64,000 nt of DNA from SYIM01 sp039800325 (GCA_039800325.1 JBDLQY010000186.1:54944-118943); one strand, 5' to 3'. Positions 37,264 through 46,729 are shown, counted from the stretch's first letter. The notes: generated from the sequence alone by a model not told the origin. Program-made: numbers and translations.

Positions 37264-39212
37264 GACGGCGTGATGGTAGAGGCGCGCGACTCAAGCTCTG
37301 TCCAGCGTTCGAGGCACTGTATCAGTTCAGCTTCGATACTTTCCGAGCGTTCATGAAGTTGCCGCACGGCTGCGGCATCGCCGCGATACGTCTCGCTGTC
37401 AGCCAGGCGCGCAGACAGCTCGCTTTGCTCGCGCTCGAGCTGCTCGATGCGAGCGGGCAGTTCCTGCAGCTCGCGGTTTTCTTTGTAGGACAGTTTTTGG
37501 CGTGAACGGGTGCGGGTACGCGATTCGGGGGCGTCGTCCTGGCTGCCGATGGGTGCGGTGGTCAGCGAAGTCTCGCGCTGAGTATCAGCCCGCGCTCGGG
37601 CCCTGGCCTGGATGACATCGGCATAACCACCCGCATACTCACGCCAGACGCCCGGTGCCTCCCAGGCCAGCGATTGAGTGGCAACCGCGTCGATAAAAGC
37701 ACGGTCGTGGCTGACCAGCAGTACGGTGCCCGGGTACTCCGAGAGTAACTCCTCCAGCAGTTCGAGCGTTTCAACATCGAGATCATTTGTCGGTTCGTCG
37801 AGTACCAGCAGATTGGCCGGGCGCGCGAACAGACGCGCCAGCAAAAGCCGGTTACGCTCCCCGCCCGAGAGGCTGCCAACGGGCGAGCGGGCCCGTTCGG
37901 GGGCGAATAAAAATCGTCCCAGGTAGCTCATGACATGAACGCGTTTACCCGCTATTTCAATCCATTCTGAACCGGGGCTGATGGTGTCGATCAGGCTGGC
38001 TGAGTCGTCCAGCTGTTCCCGCATCTGGTCAAAATAGGCGATTTGCAGTTGCGTGCCCTTGCGAACCTGCCCCTCGTCGGGTGGCAGTTGGCCCAGGATG
38101 AGGCGCAGCAAGGTGGTCTTGCCAGCGCCATTGGGGCCGATCAGTGCCAGGCGATCGGCCCGCTGCACCACACAGTCAAGCGAGCGGACCACCCATTGCT
38201 CGCCCCAACGCTTGCCCACGCCGATAAGCTCGGCGACCTGCTTGCCAGAGGCTTCGCCCTGATCGACTTCTATTCGGCTGGTGCCCGAACGTTCGCGCCG
38301 TGCCGCACGCTGACGTCGCAGGTCTTCCAGCCTTCGCACGCGTCCTTCGTCACGGGTGCGCCGCGCCTGTACGCCCTTGCGAATCCAGACCTCTTCCTGG
38401 GCGAGAAACTTGTCGAAACGGGCGTCGCTGACCTGTTCTTGCGCCAGTTCGTCCTGCTTGCGCGCCAGGTAGGCGGAGAAACTACCCGGATACGAGCGTA
38501 GCCTGCCGCGGTCGAGCTCAATGATACGAGTGCAGACCCGGTCCATCATCTGGCGGTCGTGCGTGATGAACAGGGTTGCACCGCGACGGGAGAGCAATAG
38601 CCCTTCCAGCCAGGCAATCGATTCAATATCGAGGTGATTGGTTGGTTCGTCGAGTAGCAGCAGATCAGGTTCAGCGGCCAGCGCCCGCGCAATCGCCACG
38701 CGTTTACGGGTACCGCCCGATAACTGGGCCAACGCGGCATCGGCGTTGAGGCCCAGCTGGCTGATCACCCGTTCAATGCGGTGACGACTTTCCCAGCCGC
38801 CATTGGCCTCAAGTTGGGACTGCAGTTGCGCCAATCGATCGAGCGGCCGCTCAGAGGTCGCGTGCTGTGATTCTCCCGACACGGTGCCCAAGGCGGCGGC
38901 CAGACGCTGGTATTCGGCCAGCGCCTGTGCATGCTCCGGTAAACCCGCAGCGACGGCCTCAAACACCGTCTGAGCATCGTTGAAGCTGGGCTCTTGTTCG
39001 ACGACCGCGAGGCTGACGCCGCTTTGGCGAACCAGTAGACCATCATCAAGCATGGCCTGACCCGCGATCACCCGCAGCAGCGAAGACTTGCCGGTACCGT
39101 TACGACCGATGAGCGCGACGCGTTCACCGGCCTCGATAGCGAGGTCGGTTCCGTCCAGGAGCGCCACATGGCCAAAGGCGAGATGCGCGTTATTGATGCT
39201 GAGCAGAGCCAT
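37260..39212 (-). CDS. uup: ABC-F family ATPase Uup
   Basis: A 650-residue soluble protein with two ATP-binding cassettes. Cassette 1 has GRNGTGKSSLLR and the LSGGTRKRV signature; cassette 2 has GPNGAGKTTLLR and SGGERNRLLLARL. A linker and a C-terminal coiled coil (about residues 570-645) complete the Uup architecture. ABC-F proteins act on ribosomes or recombination intermediates. Uup is linked to precise transposon excision and ribosome assembly. The divergent SDR gene starts 20 bases upstream, so promoters overlap. Confidence 0.94.
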   Translation of the reverse strand: MALLSINNAHLAFGHVALLDGTDLAIEAGERVALIGRNGTGKSSLLRVIAGQAMLDDGLLVRQSGVSLAVVEQEPSFNDAQTVFEAVAAGLPEHAQALAEYQRLAAALGTVSGESQHATSERPLDRLAQLQSQLEANGGWESRHRIERVISQLGLNADAALAQLSGGTRKRVAIARALAAEPDLLLLDEPTNHLDIESIAWLEGLLLSRRGATLFITHDRQMMDRVCTRIIELDRGRLRSYPGSFSAYLARKQDELAQEQVSDARFDKFLAQEEVWIRKGVQARRTRDEGRVRRLEDLRRQRAARRERSGTSRIEVDQGEASGKQVAELIGVGKRWGEQWVVRSLDCVVQRADRLALIGPNGAGKTTLLRLILGQLPPDEGQVRKGTQLQIAYFDQMREQLDDSASLIDTISPGSEWIEIAGKRVHVMSYLGRFLFAPERARSPVGSLSGGERNRLLLARLFARPANLLVLDEPTNDLDVETLELLEELLSEYPGTVLLVSHDRAFIDAVATQSLAWEAPGVWREYAGGYADVIQARARARADTQRETSLTTAPIGSQDDAPESRTRTRSRQKLSYKENRELQELPARIEQLEREQSELSARLADSETYRGDAAAVRQLHERSESIEAELIQCLERWTELESRASTITPS

Positions 39213-39232
39213 TACACTGACGGATTGTACGC

Positions 39233-40060
39233 ATGACGCAGCGGAGTTCCATGTTGACGCAGACGGGCTTGACGCAGACAGGCGCGAATCTATTCGATCT
39301 CACCGGAAAGGTCGCCGTGGTCACGGGGGCCAGTCGTGGCATAGGACGAGCCATTGCGCTCAATCTTGCCCGGCATGGCGCACAAGTCGTGGTTTCCAGC
39401 CGCAAGCTGGATGCCTGCGAGGCCGTTGTGAGCGAGATTGAGGCGGCGGGTGGACAAGCCTTGGCGGTAGCCTGTCATATCGGACGCAAAGAAGAACTGC
39501 GGGCTTTGCTTGAGACGACCCGGGCGCGATGGGGTGGCCTCGATGTTTTGGTGTGCAATGCGGCGGTGAATCCGTGGTTTGGCCCGTCCATCGACATGCC
39601 CGACGAGGCTTTTGATCGAGTCATGAACACCAATGTGCGCAGCAACGTGTGGCTATGCAATATGGCCATACCCCTGATGCTTGAGCGCAGATCGGGCTCC
39701 ATCATCATCGTATCGTCCATCGGTGGTTTTCAGGGCTCAGACACGCTGGGCGCCTATTGCCTATCCAAGGCCGCTGATCTGCAATTGGCCCGTAATCTGG
39801 CCGTTGAGTGGGGGGGGCGCGGTATTCGCGCCAATTGCATCGCCCCCGGCCTGGTGCGTACCGATTTTGCGCGGGCGCTCTGGGAAAATCCGGATATCCT
39901 GGCCAAGACGGTGCAGCATACGCCCATGCGTCGCATCGGCGAGCCCGATGAAATCGCCGGAGCAGCCGTTTTTCTGGCGTCGTCCGCCTCGTCCTTTATG
40001 ACCGGGCAGGCACTGGTGATTGACGGGGGCCGACTCGCAGGTTTTCCGCGCATCGACTAA
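39233..40060 (+). CDS. Short-chain dehydrogenase/reductase (glucose/ribitol type)
   Basis: A 275-residue SDR with TGASRGIGRA, VVSSRKLDACE (Arg suggests NADP), NAAVNP, SSIGG, the catalytic YCLSKAA and C-terminal GQALVIDGG. It resembles DHRS4-like and 3-oxoacyl-ACP-reductase-like enzymes; the substrate is unknown. A second in-frame ATG at 39251 is also possible. It is divergent from uup. Confidence 0.88.
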   Translation: MTQRSSMLTQTGLTQTGANLFDLTGKVAVVTGASRGIGRAIALNLARHGAQVVVSSRKLDACEAVVSEIEAAGGQALAVACHIGRKEELRALLETTRARWGGLDVLVCNAAVNPWFGPSIDMPDEAFDRVMNTNVRSNVWLCNMAIPLMLERRSGSIIIVSSIGGFQGSDTLGAYCLSKAADLQLARNLAVEWGGRGIRANCIAPGLVRTDFARALWENPDILAKTVQHTPMRRIGEPDEIAGAAVFLASSASSFMTGQALVIDGGRLAGFPRID

Positions 40061-40110
40061 AACAATCGCCCTGGCAGAGCTGGGGCTTGATCAACCCTGA
40101 GGAGAAATTC

Positions 40111-41106
40111 ATGAAGTTTCGCAGAATGGGCAAGACCAACCTGCGCGTATCGGCCCTTTGTCTGGGCACCATGATGTTTGGCGACCAGACCGATGCACGC
40201 GCGGCCGCCGATATCGTGGCTTCGGCCCGCGCACACGGCGTCAATTTCGTCGATACAGCTGATGTGTACACGCTGGGCGAGTGTGAGCGGGTTTTAGGAC
40301 CACTGCTTCGCCCTGACCGCGATCGTTGGGTGCTGGCCTCGAAGATCGGCAACAAAATGTCGGATGCGCCCAATGAAGGACATTATTCGCGCAAGTGGAT
40401 CATGCAGGAGGTCGAGGCAAGCCTTCGTCGTCTGCAGACGGACTACCTCGACATCTATTATCTGCATCGAGACTTTGAGCATGATGACCTCGAAGAGCCC
40501 CTGCGTGCCATGGATGACCTTATTCGGGCGGGCAAGATTCGTTACTTTGGGCTGTCCAATTTTCGCGGCTGGCGAATCGCTGAAGTCGCGCGCCTGTGCG
40601 AGCGCATGGGCATTGCTGGCCCTGCCATCTGCCAGCCTTACTACAACCTGCTCAACCGCATGCCCGAGGTCGAAATATTGCCGGCCTGTCGCAATTACGG
40701 TCTGGGGGTCGCACCGTATAGTCCGATTGCGCGTGGCGTGCTCACAGGCAAGTACCAACCGGGGTCGGCGCCCCAGGCTGGCACCCGGGCAGCCCGCGGC
40801 GATAAGCGCATCATGGAAACCGAATGGCGTGAAGAGTCTCTGGTCATCGCGCAAAAGCTTCAGGAGCATGCGCGTTCGCGAGGCACCGGCCTTCTGCAGT
40901 TTGCGGTCGCCTGGGTACTGGCCAATCGTACGGTCAGCTCAGTGATTGCCGGCCCGCGCACGCTCGAGCAGTGGGAGGCCTACTATGCCGCACTTGATTT
41001 TGACTGGACGGCGGCCGACGACGCGGCGGTTGACGCGCTGGTAACGCCAGGTCATCCCTCCACACCCGGCTACAACGACCCGTCGTATCCGTTTTTCGGA
41101 CGCTAA
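40111..41106 (+). CDS. Aldo/keto reductase
   Basis: A 331-residue TIM-barrel oxidoreductase, NADPH-dependent. It shows the AKR pattern: N-terminal RMGKTNLRVSALCLGTM, the catalytic Asp and Tyr in VDTADVYTLGECE, DIYYLHRD with the catalytic His, and the cofactor stretch near VIAGPRTLEQW. The ATG at 40111 has GAGGAG 8 bases upstream and is preferred. It ends inside the remains of the convergent HAD gene, sharing 4 bases. Confidence 0.9.
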   Translation: MKFRRMGKTNLRVSALCLGTMMFGDQTDARAAADIVASARAHGVNFVDTADVYTLGECERVLGPLLRPDRDRWVLASKIGNKMSDAPNEGHYSRKWIMQEVEASLRRLQTDYLDIYYLHRDFEHDDLEEPLRAMDDLIRAGKIRYFGLSNFRGWRIAEVARLCERMGIAGPAICQPYYNLLNRMPEVEILPACRNYGLGVAPYSPIARGVLTGKYQPGSAPQAGTRAARGDKRIMETEWREESLVIAQKLQEHARSRGTGLLQFAVAWVLANRTVSSVIAGPRTLEQWEAYYAALDFDWTAADDAAVDALVTPGHPSTPGYNDPSYPFFGR

Positions 41107-41584
41107 GACGATATCGTCTGCAGCAGTCCCATGCCTTGCAGCGACTGAGCTAGCGCTGGGGCATTCTCAAAGCGAAGCCCCCGCCATCCGTGGCGGGCGG
41201 CCGCTTCGACGTTGACCGGCATATCGTCGATGAAGACGGGTACTGTCTCAAGCTGGAAGCGGCCTGCGCCAGTGACTTGAGAATCTCAACAGTGCCCGGC
41301 AGGGCGTGCAGGTGATCGGGAATGCCGTCAATGATCCGGCGAACCTGTTCAACGCCCAGCACGGTTCTCGCGGCGATGCGAAGCGCAAGTTCGTCAGGCT
41401 GTATCAGACCGAGGTCGAACCGGGCCCAGTCAGAGGCAGGGTCGAAACTCTGAAAAATCTCGGTGCTCAGCGTACGCGCCGCTGAATCGTCCAGCGACAG
41501 TTCAGGCAGCAGGCTTTTCAGGAGTTGCGGTGGCTGCCAGTTGAGCAGCACACCGCCCAGATCAAAGACCAGCGATGCGGCCAA
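41103..41584 (-). pseudogene. Broken HAD-superfamily hydrolase gene
   Basis: The start is normal: MAASLVFDLGGVLLNWQPP carries HAD motif I (DLGGVL), and homology continues to EILKSLAQA at about residue 108. After that, the open frame reads unrelated residues and stops at 144. In the next frame the natural C-terminus appears: VFIDDMPVNVEAAARHGW (motif IV) and on to a TAG at 41103-41105. About 65 residues that should lie between, with motifs II and III, are absent. So the gene carries an internal deletion plus frameshift. It overlaps the argF end by 23 bases. Confidence 0.82.
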
Positions 41585-42488
41585 GCAGCAGGTACTCCAT
41601 CAGCGCTTTCTGCGTATGCAGGCGATTTTCGGCCTCGTCCCAGACCACAGACTGGGGGCCGTCGATGACCTCTGCAGTGACTTCCTCGCCCCGGTGGGCG
41701 GGTAAACAATGCATGAATACGGCGTCTGAGGCGGCGACCGACATCATCTCGGAGTCAACACACCAGTCAGCGAAGGCCGTACGACGCGCGTCGTTCTCGG
41801 TTTCGAAGCCCATACTGGTCCACACATCAGTGGTGACCAGATGGGCACCGCGACAGGCTTCAAGGGGGTCAACAAACTGCTCGAAGTGATCGGTTCCGAA
41901 TAAACCCGCACGTTCAGGCTCGACTTCATAGCCAGGTGGGGTAGACACATGCACGTTGAAGTCGAGTAGCTCAGCGGCCTGCAACCAGGTATTGCAGACA
42001 TTGTTGGAATCACCGATCCAGGCGACTGTTTTGCCCTGTATGGGGCCACGATGCTCGATGAAGGTGAAGATGTCTGCGAGTATCTGGCACGGGTGATACT
42101 CGTTGGTGAGCCCGTTGATGACTGGAACCCGAGAGTGCGCGGCAAAGCGCTCAATAATGCTTTGATCGTAGGTGCGGATCATGACCAGATCACACATGCG
42201 CGAAATGACCTGTGCGGCATCTTCGACCGGTTCGCCGCGCCCCAGCTGCGAGTCGCGGGTATTGAGATAAATGGCCGAACCGCCCAGCTGCTGCATGCCC
42301 GCCTCAAAGGATAGCCTTGTGCGGGTGCTGGCCTTTTCAAAAATCATGACCAGTGTGCGGTCAGCCAGAGGGTGATAGGTTTCGTAGCGTTTGAACCGAT
42401 CGCGGATGACGCGGCTGCGCGCAAAGAGGTAATTAATCTCGTCGCGCGAGAAATCTTTGAGCTGCAAAAAATGTTTGATGCCAGCCAT
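41562..42488 (-). CDS. argF: Ornithine carbamoyltransferase
   Basis: A 308-residue enzyme that makes citrulline from ornithine and carbamoyl phosphate in arginine biosynthesis. Conserved blocks are FEKASTRTRLSFE (carbamoyl-phosphate site), the HPCQILAD block near residue 128, and MHCLPAHRGEEV with the catalytic cysteine. The stop overlaps the start of the broken HAD gene. argD lies upstream by 23 bases, so argD-argF form an operon. Confidence 0.97.
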   Translation of the reverse strand: MAGIKHFLQLKDFSRDEINYLFARSRVIRDRFKRYETYHPLADRTLVMIFEKASTRTRLSFEAGMQQLGGSAIYLNTRDSQLGRGEPVEDAAQVISRMCDLVMIRTYDQSIIERFAAHSRVPVINGLTNEYHPCQILADIFTFIEHRGPIQGKTVAWIGDSNNVCNTWLQAAELLDFNVHVSTPPGYEVEPERAGLFGTDHFEQFVDPLEACRGAHLVTTDVWTSMGFETENDARRTAFADWCVDSEMMSVAASDAVFMHCLPAHRGEEVTAEVIDGPQSVVWDEAENRLHTQKALMEYLLLGRIAGL

Positions 42489-42511
42489 GGCCTGTCCTGG
42501 TGAAGGTGGGC

Positions 42512-43699
42512 TCAGGGCCGGGCGGCGACATGGGCCTGTATGAGCGGAATGAGACGTTCGAGCAGGTAGTCAGCATGCTCGCGCGTGAAGATCAGCGGCG
42601 GCAACAGCCGCACCACCCGATCTGCGGTGACGTTAAGCACCAGTCCGGCCTCAAGGGCCTGACCCACCAGGGCGCCGCAGGGTCGGTCGAGTTCGATGCC
42701 AATCATGAGTCCCTGACCGCGGATTTCAACCAGGCCGGGATTGCCTTTCAAGCGCCGCGCAACCTCATCGATGAGATAAGAGCCGACCACCGCTGCATTG
42801 TTAAGCAGGTCTTCGGCCTCCATGGCGAGAATGGTTTCAATGCCCGCCCGCATAGCCAGCGGGTTGCCGCCGAAGGTTGTGCCGTGATTGCCGGGCTGGA
42901 ATACGTTGGCCGCCACGCCATGGGCGACGACTGCACCGATGGGTACACCAGATCCCAGACCTTTAGCCAGCGGCATGACATCGGGCAGCACTTCGGCCCA
43001 CTGGTGGGCAAACCATTTACCCGTGCGGCCCATACCGCACTGCACCTCGTCGATCATGAGCAACCACTGGCGCTCATCGCACAGGCGGCGAAGCTCTTTA
43101 AGGTACTCGACATGAGCCGGGTTGATTCCGCCTTCGCCCTGAATGGCTTCGATGAAGATGGCAACAATATCGGGATGCTGATCAGCTGCGGCGCGCACCG
43201 CGGCGAGATCGTTGAGGGGGACTCGAACAAAGCCTTCGACCAGGGGTTCAAAGCCCTTCTGGACCTTTTCGTTGCCTGTGGCCGACAAGGTGGCAATTGA
43301 TCGGCCGTGAAAAGACTTTTCGTAAACGATGATGCGCGGCAGGGCTATGCCACGGTCGTGCCCGTATTTGCGAGCAATCTTGATGGCGGCCTCATTCGCC
43401 TCGAGCCCCGAATTGCAGAAGAAAACATTGGTCATGCCACTGCGTTCGATCAGCAGCCTGGCCAGCTGGTCGCGCAGGGGATGCACGAACAGGTTAGAGA
43501 CGTGAATGACCCGTACGATCTGCTCACGTAACGCCGCCACCAGTCGCGGGTGGTTGTGACCCAGCGTGTTGACGGCGATGCCCGCCAGACAGTCGAGGTA
43601 ACGTTTGCCAGTGCTGTCGTAAAGCCAGACGCCGTCGCCGTGGGTAAAGGCCACCGGCTGTTGCGAGTAGGTGTTCATCAGCGGCGAGGTGCTTGCCAT
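42512..43699 (-). CDS. argD: Acetylornithine aminotransferase
   Basis: A PLP-dependent class III aminotransferase of about 395 residues that converts N-acetylglutamate semialdehyde to acetylornithine. It has LDCLAGIAVNTLGHNHP, FCNSGLEANEAAIK, FHGRSIATLSATG, the PLP Asp in MIDEVQCGMGRTG and the PLP lysine in PLAKGLGSG. Two adjacent ATGs exist; GGAG stands 6 bases before the one at 43699. A 50-residue upstream in-frame extension has no homology and is excluded. Confidence 0.94.
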   Translation of the reverse strand: MASTSPLMNTYSQQPVAFTHGDGVWLYDSTGKRYLDCLAGIAVNTLGHNHPRLVAALREQIVRVIHVSNLFVHPLRDQLARLLIERSGMTNVFFCNSGLEANEAAIKIARKYGHDRGIALPRIIVYEKSFHGRSIATLSATGNEKVQKGFEPLVEGFVRVPLNDLAAVRAAADQHPDIVAIFIEAIQGEGGINPAHVEYLKELRRLCDERQWLLMIDEVQCGMGRTGKWFAHQWAEVLPDVMPLAKGLGSGVPIGAVVAHGVAANVFQPGNHGTTFGGNPLAMRAGIETILAMEAEDLLNNAAVVGSYLIDEVARRLKGNPGLVEIRGQGLMIGIELDRPCGALVGQALEAGLVLNVTADRVVRLLPPLIFTREHADYLLERLIPLIQAHVAARP

Positions 43700-43760
43700 C
43701 ATCTGCTCCTGCGCGGAAGGGGTGCGCCAGCCTACCAAGGGCTTTGGCGCACCAGCTTGC

Positions 43761-44324
43761 TCAAGCCTTGACGCGACTGCGGTATTCGCCAGTACGCGTA
43801 TCGATTTCGATACGGTCGCCGATTTCGACGAAGGCCGGGACTGAGACCTCATAGCCGGTGGGCTTGATGCGGGCGGGTTTCATGACCTTGCCCGAGGTGT
43901 CACCCTTGACCGCTGGCTCGGTGTACTCCACTTCGCGAACGACGTTATTGGGCATTTCGACCGATATGGCGCGACCGTCATAGAAGACGACCTCGCAGGC
44001 CATACCGTCATCGATGAAGTTGAGCGCGTCACCCATTGAGTCGGCCTCGACCTCAAATTGGTTGTACTCGGTGTCCATAAATACGTACATGGGGTCGGCA
44101 AAGTACGAGTAAGTGACCTCACGGCGGTCAAGCACCAGTACATCAAACTTTTCGTCGGCCTTGAAGACGGTTTCCATGGCCGAACCGTTCAGAAGATTCT
44201 TCATCTTCATCTTCACCACGGCGGCGTTGCGGCCCGATTTGTTGTACTCGGCCTTTTGAACCACCATGGGATCTTTGCCGATCATGATGACGTTGCCGGT
44301 TCTGAGTTCCTGCGCGATTTTCAT
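43761..44324 (-). CDS. efp: Elongation factor P (arginine-32 type)
   Basis: A 187-residue three-domain translation factor that relieves ribosome stalling at polyproline. The loop that reaches the peptidyl-transferase centre reads NKSGRNAAVV, placing Arg at position 32 instead of the Lys34 that E. coli modifies. Arg32 is the site rhamnosylated by EarP, and the earP gene is directly upstream. A TATGAT at 44360-44365 suggests its own promoter at the earP end, although read-through from earP is likely. Confidence 0.96.
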   Translation of the reverse strand: MKIAQELRTGNVIMIGKDPMVVQKAEYNKSGRNAAVVKMKMKNLLNGSAMETVFKADEKFDVLVLDRREVTYSYFADPMYVFMDTEYNQFEVEADSMGDALNFIDDGMACEVVFYDGRAISVEMPNNVVREVEYTEPAVKGDTSGKVMKPARIKPTGYEVSVPAFVEIGDRIEIDTRTGEYRSRVKA

Positions 44325-44360
44325 GGAAAGCCTCGGCCTGTGAGGGCGGAAAACCCTAAA

Positions 44361-45647
44361 TCATAGCCGATCACGGCAATGTCGCGCCAGTTGCGCGGCC
44401 AGATCATCCTGTTGCGATAGATGGGTCCGCCAGACCTGGAAATACTCTGACAAGGCGTCCAGCTGCCCTGAAAATGCGGCCCATGCGGGCTCGATCGGGC
44501 CGCGCCCGTTCCAGGCCGCGGTCATGGTCTCGAGCGCGCGCACAGCCGCACTGGCGGTCGCCGGAGCATTGGCTGATGGTATTGCCGCGGGTTGGGACTC
44601 CTCGAGTGATATTGCCTCGGGCGGCACTTCCTCAGGTGGACGTCCCCCCGGCGGCCTTTGCCTGGGTGTTGCTTTTTCGGGTGGCGCGCTGCTTGTGCCA
44701 GGATCGATCACCGTGCGGATGCGGTCAATGAAGGCCTCTACTTTGGGCCAGTGCGCATCGTTCTCCTGTCTGTAGGCCTGCCAGATAAACGGTGATGTAG
44801 CCCAGTGCGCACGAACCCAGGAGTCCTCACCGCGCACCAGATTCAGGTCGCTTGACCATAGCAGGCGGTCATAGTCCGACTGCGGCAAAAAGGGCAGTCG
44901 CATGACACACAGCGACCCCAGCGACGCCTGCTCTCCCGGTTGCAGGGGTTTACCCATGACTGCCGCTACGGCTAATTCGGCGACGCCAGCGGGCACCACC
45001 ACCAGCCAAGGCTGGTCGCAGACTGCGATGGCGGACAGCCACGCCGCGACGGGCGCCTCTGGGTAGCAGAACAGACTGGCCAGGCGGCGGCCGGCCTGGA
45101 TCGGTAGGCCGTTTTGCCGCAACCAGGCCTGCCGCGCCGGGCCACGACGGAACTCGTCAACTCTCTCGAGTAGGCCGCGCTCGCGCAGCAGCCCTCCGGT
45201 ACCGGGCGTAAAGCCCGGGTAGAAAAAATGCTCGACCGCGCCGTCGTCGGGCTTGGTGGAGATCAGGCGATGGCAGCCCTCAACCCAGGGCTCGGCGCTG
45301 AGGTATTCGAGGTTGACCCAGATCGGACGGCTGGGCGCTCTGGCCAGCCGGGCTCTTAGCCACGCGGGGGGGTGGCAGCCAAACGCACTGATCAGGATGT
45401 CGGGTAAATCTTCTGGCGTGGTTTCTTGTGGCCAGGTACGGATGTGTACAGCGTCCAGAGTGTGCGTCGATTCAAGCTCGGTCCTTAGCCTGGGTTCCAG
45501 GGCAGCCAGGGTCTGCGGACGGTCTATGAACAGAGTAACCGCCATCGCCTGCTCGGCCGATAGCTGGCGCGCCAGACGCCAGCACACGCCGGCGTCGCCA
45601 AAATTGTCGACAACCGTACAGAGAATCCAGCAGCGTTGCAGGCTCAT
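44361..45647 (-). CDS. earP: EF-P arginine rhamnosyltransferase EarP
   Basis: A 428-residue GT-B type inverting glycosyltransferase that adds rhamnose to Arg32 of EF-P using dTDP-rhamnose. Asp14, Asp18 (VVDNFGDAG) and Glu274 (RGEDSW) match the catalytic residues Asp13, Asp17 and Glu273 described in Pseudomonas. Relatives have about 380 residues. The extra length is a proline-, glutamate- and alanine-rich insertion at about residues 316-365 in the C-terminal domain, with PP pairs at 322-323, 332-333, 337-338 and 342-343. The start overlaps the upstream KTSC gene by 4 bases. Confidence 0.93.
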   Translation of the reverse strand: MSLQRCWILCTVVDNFGDAGVCWRLARQLSAEQAMAVTLFIDRPQTLAALEPRLRTELESTHTLDAVHIRTWPQETTPEDLPDILISAFGCHPPAWLRARLARAPSRPIWVNLEYLSAEPWVEGCHRLISTKPDDGAVEHFFYPGFTPGTGGLLRERGLLERVDEFRRGPARQAWLRQNGLPIQAGRRLASLFCYPEAPVAAWLSAIAVCDQPWLVVVPAGVAELAVAAVMGKPLQPGEQASLGSLCVMRLPFLPQSDYDRLLWSSDLNLVRGEDSWVRAHWATSPFIWQAYRQENDAHWPKVEAFIDRIRTVIDPGTSSAPPEKATPRQRPPGGRPPEEVPPEAISLEESQPAAIPSANAPATASAAVRALETMTAAWNGRGPIEPAWAAFSGQLDALSEYFQVWRTHLSQQDDLAAQLARHCRDRL

Positions 45648-45925
45648 GAAGCCTTCTTGTCGTCAGCTCCGAACAGCGAGTCAAGGGTGCTGCGTGCGTT
45701 GCCGCCGGCTAGGCTGCGCGAGCGCTCGAAGGGGTATTCCTCCTCGATTCGGTCCTCGAAAAAGCTAGCCGGATTGGGCGCTGCCAGCAGGCGTCGCCAG
45801 ACTTCTGCCGGCACGTTTTTGAAGCGACGCAGCTCGCCACCATGAAACTCAATCTCAAGAACACGGGTATCAACGTCATAGGCGGCCGTCGTCAGGCGAG
45901 CCGATTTCAGAGATCGTTTTTCCAT
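45644..45925 (-). CDS. KTSC-domain protein
   Basis: A 93-residue protein whose residues 7-65 match the KTSC domain, including AYDVDTRVLEIEFHGGELRRF and FFEDRIEEEYPF. The domain's biochemical role is not established; it has been linked to RNA or tRNA-processing proteins. Its stop overlaps the earP start, so the two are translationally coupled. A role in the EF-P modification pathway is possible but only inferred from position. Confidence 0.75.
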   Translation of the reverse strand: MEKRSLKSARLTTAAYDVDTRVLEIEFHGGELRRFKNVPAEVWRRLLAAPNPASFFEDRIEEEYPFERSRSLAGGNARSTLDSLFGADDKKAS

Positions 45926-46031
45926 GAAGCCTCCGTAACTGTCATGCCTGGTTTGGACGTCAATTTCGCGTCATGTCAAGCAATCGCCGTGATGGCAAGA
46001 GTTTGCGCTGCGTCTGACGCTTTGACACCGT

Positions 46032-46037
46032 TAGAAT
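46032..46037 (+). promoter_or_regulatory. candidate -10 box of rpiA, adjacent to the start codon
   Basis: TAGAAT ends 6 bases before the rpiA ATG at 46044, the same spacing as at clpS. The six bases between (CCTCGC) offer no ribosome site. A -35 box is not obvious. Confidence 0.4.
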
Positions 46038-46043
46038 CCTCGC

Positions 46044-46721
46044 ATGAAACAGAACGAACTTAAGCGCGAGGCAGCCGAGGCTGCCATCGAGTACCTGGTC
46101 GAGGGGGCGATTGTCGGAGTCGGCAGTGGCTCAACGGTGGGGTTTTTTATCGAGGCGCTGGGTCGCCGGCTCGAACGTTTCCCGCGCGCGGTGTCCAGCT
46201 CAGAACGCACCAGCACGCTGCTGCGGGCCCAGGGTATTGAGGTGCTTGACCTCAATCAAGTGGTTACCCGGGGTGAGCGGGTTCCCGTCTATGTTGACGG
46301 TGCTGATGAGATCAACGAATCGCTGCAGATGATTAAGGGCGGGGGCGGTGCGCTCACTCGTGAAAAAATCGTGGCGGCGGCCAGCGAACGCTTTGTCTGT
46401 ATCGTGGACGAGTCCAAGTGGGTCGATCGCCTTGGACGGTTTCCGCTGCCCGTTGAAGTTATTCCAATGGCCGGTGGTCTGGTCGGCGCGCGTCTGATCG
46501 CGCTGGGCGGAACGCCGCGGGTTCGTGCGGGCTTCGTGACCGATAACGGCAACATGATTCTCGATGTATCGGGGCTCGATATTACCGATGCCGCCGCCCT
46601 CGAGCTTGAGATCAACCAATGGCCAGGTGTCGTCACCGTGGGCTTGTTCGCGCGTCGACCCGCATCGGTCGCGTTAGTGGCGAGCGCCTCGGGTGTGGTT
46701 ACCCGCAAGGCAGCGCAATGA
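46044..46721 (+). CDS. rpiA: Ribose-5-phosphate isomerase A
   Basis: A 225-residue enzyme that interconverts ribose 5-phosphate and ribulose 5-phosphate. Conserved blocks are VGVGSGSTVGFFI, DGADEIN with the catalytic Asp-Gly-Ala-Asp, KGGGGALTREKI and a FPLPVEVIP stretch. Length matches family. A methyltransferase gene begins 8 bases after its stop. Confidence 0.96.
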   Translation: MKQNELKREAAEAAIEYLVEGAIVGVGSGSTVGFFIEALGRRLERFPRAVSSSERTSTLLRAQGIEVLDLNQVVTRGERVPVYVDGADEINESLQMIKGGGGALTREKIVAAASERFVCIVDESKWVDRLGRFPLPVEVIPMAGGLVGARLIALGGTPRVRAGFVTDNGNMILDVSGLDITDAAALELEINQWPGVVTVGLFARRPASVALVASASGVVTRKAAQ

Positions 46722-46729
46722 GGTGATCA

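Noticed and set aside
42500..43300. 266-codon rightward frame antisense to argD
   Set aside because: Mirror of argD without support.
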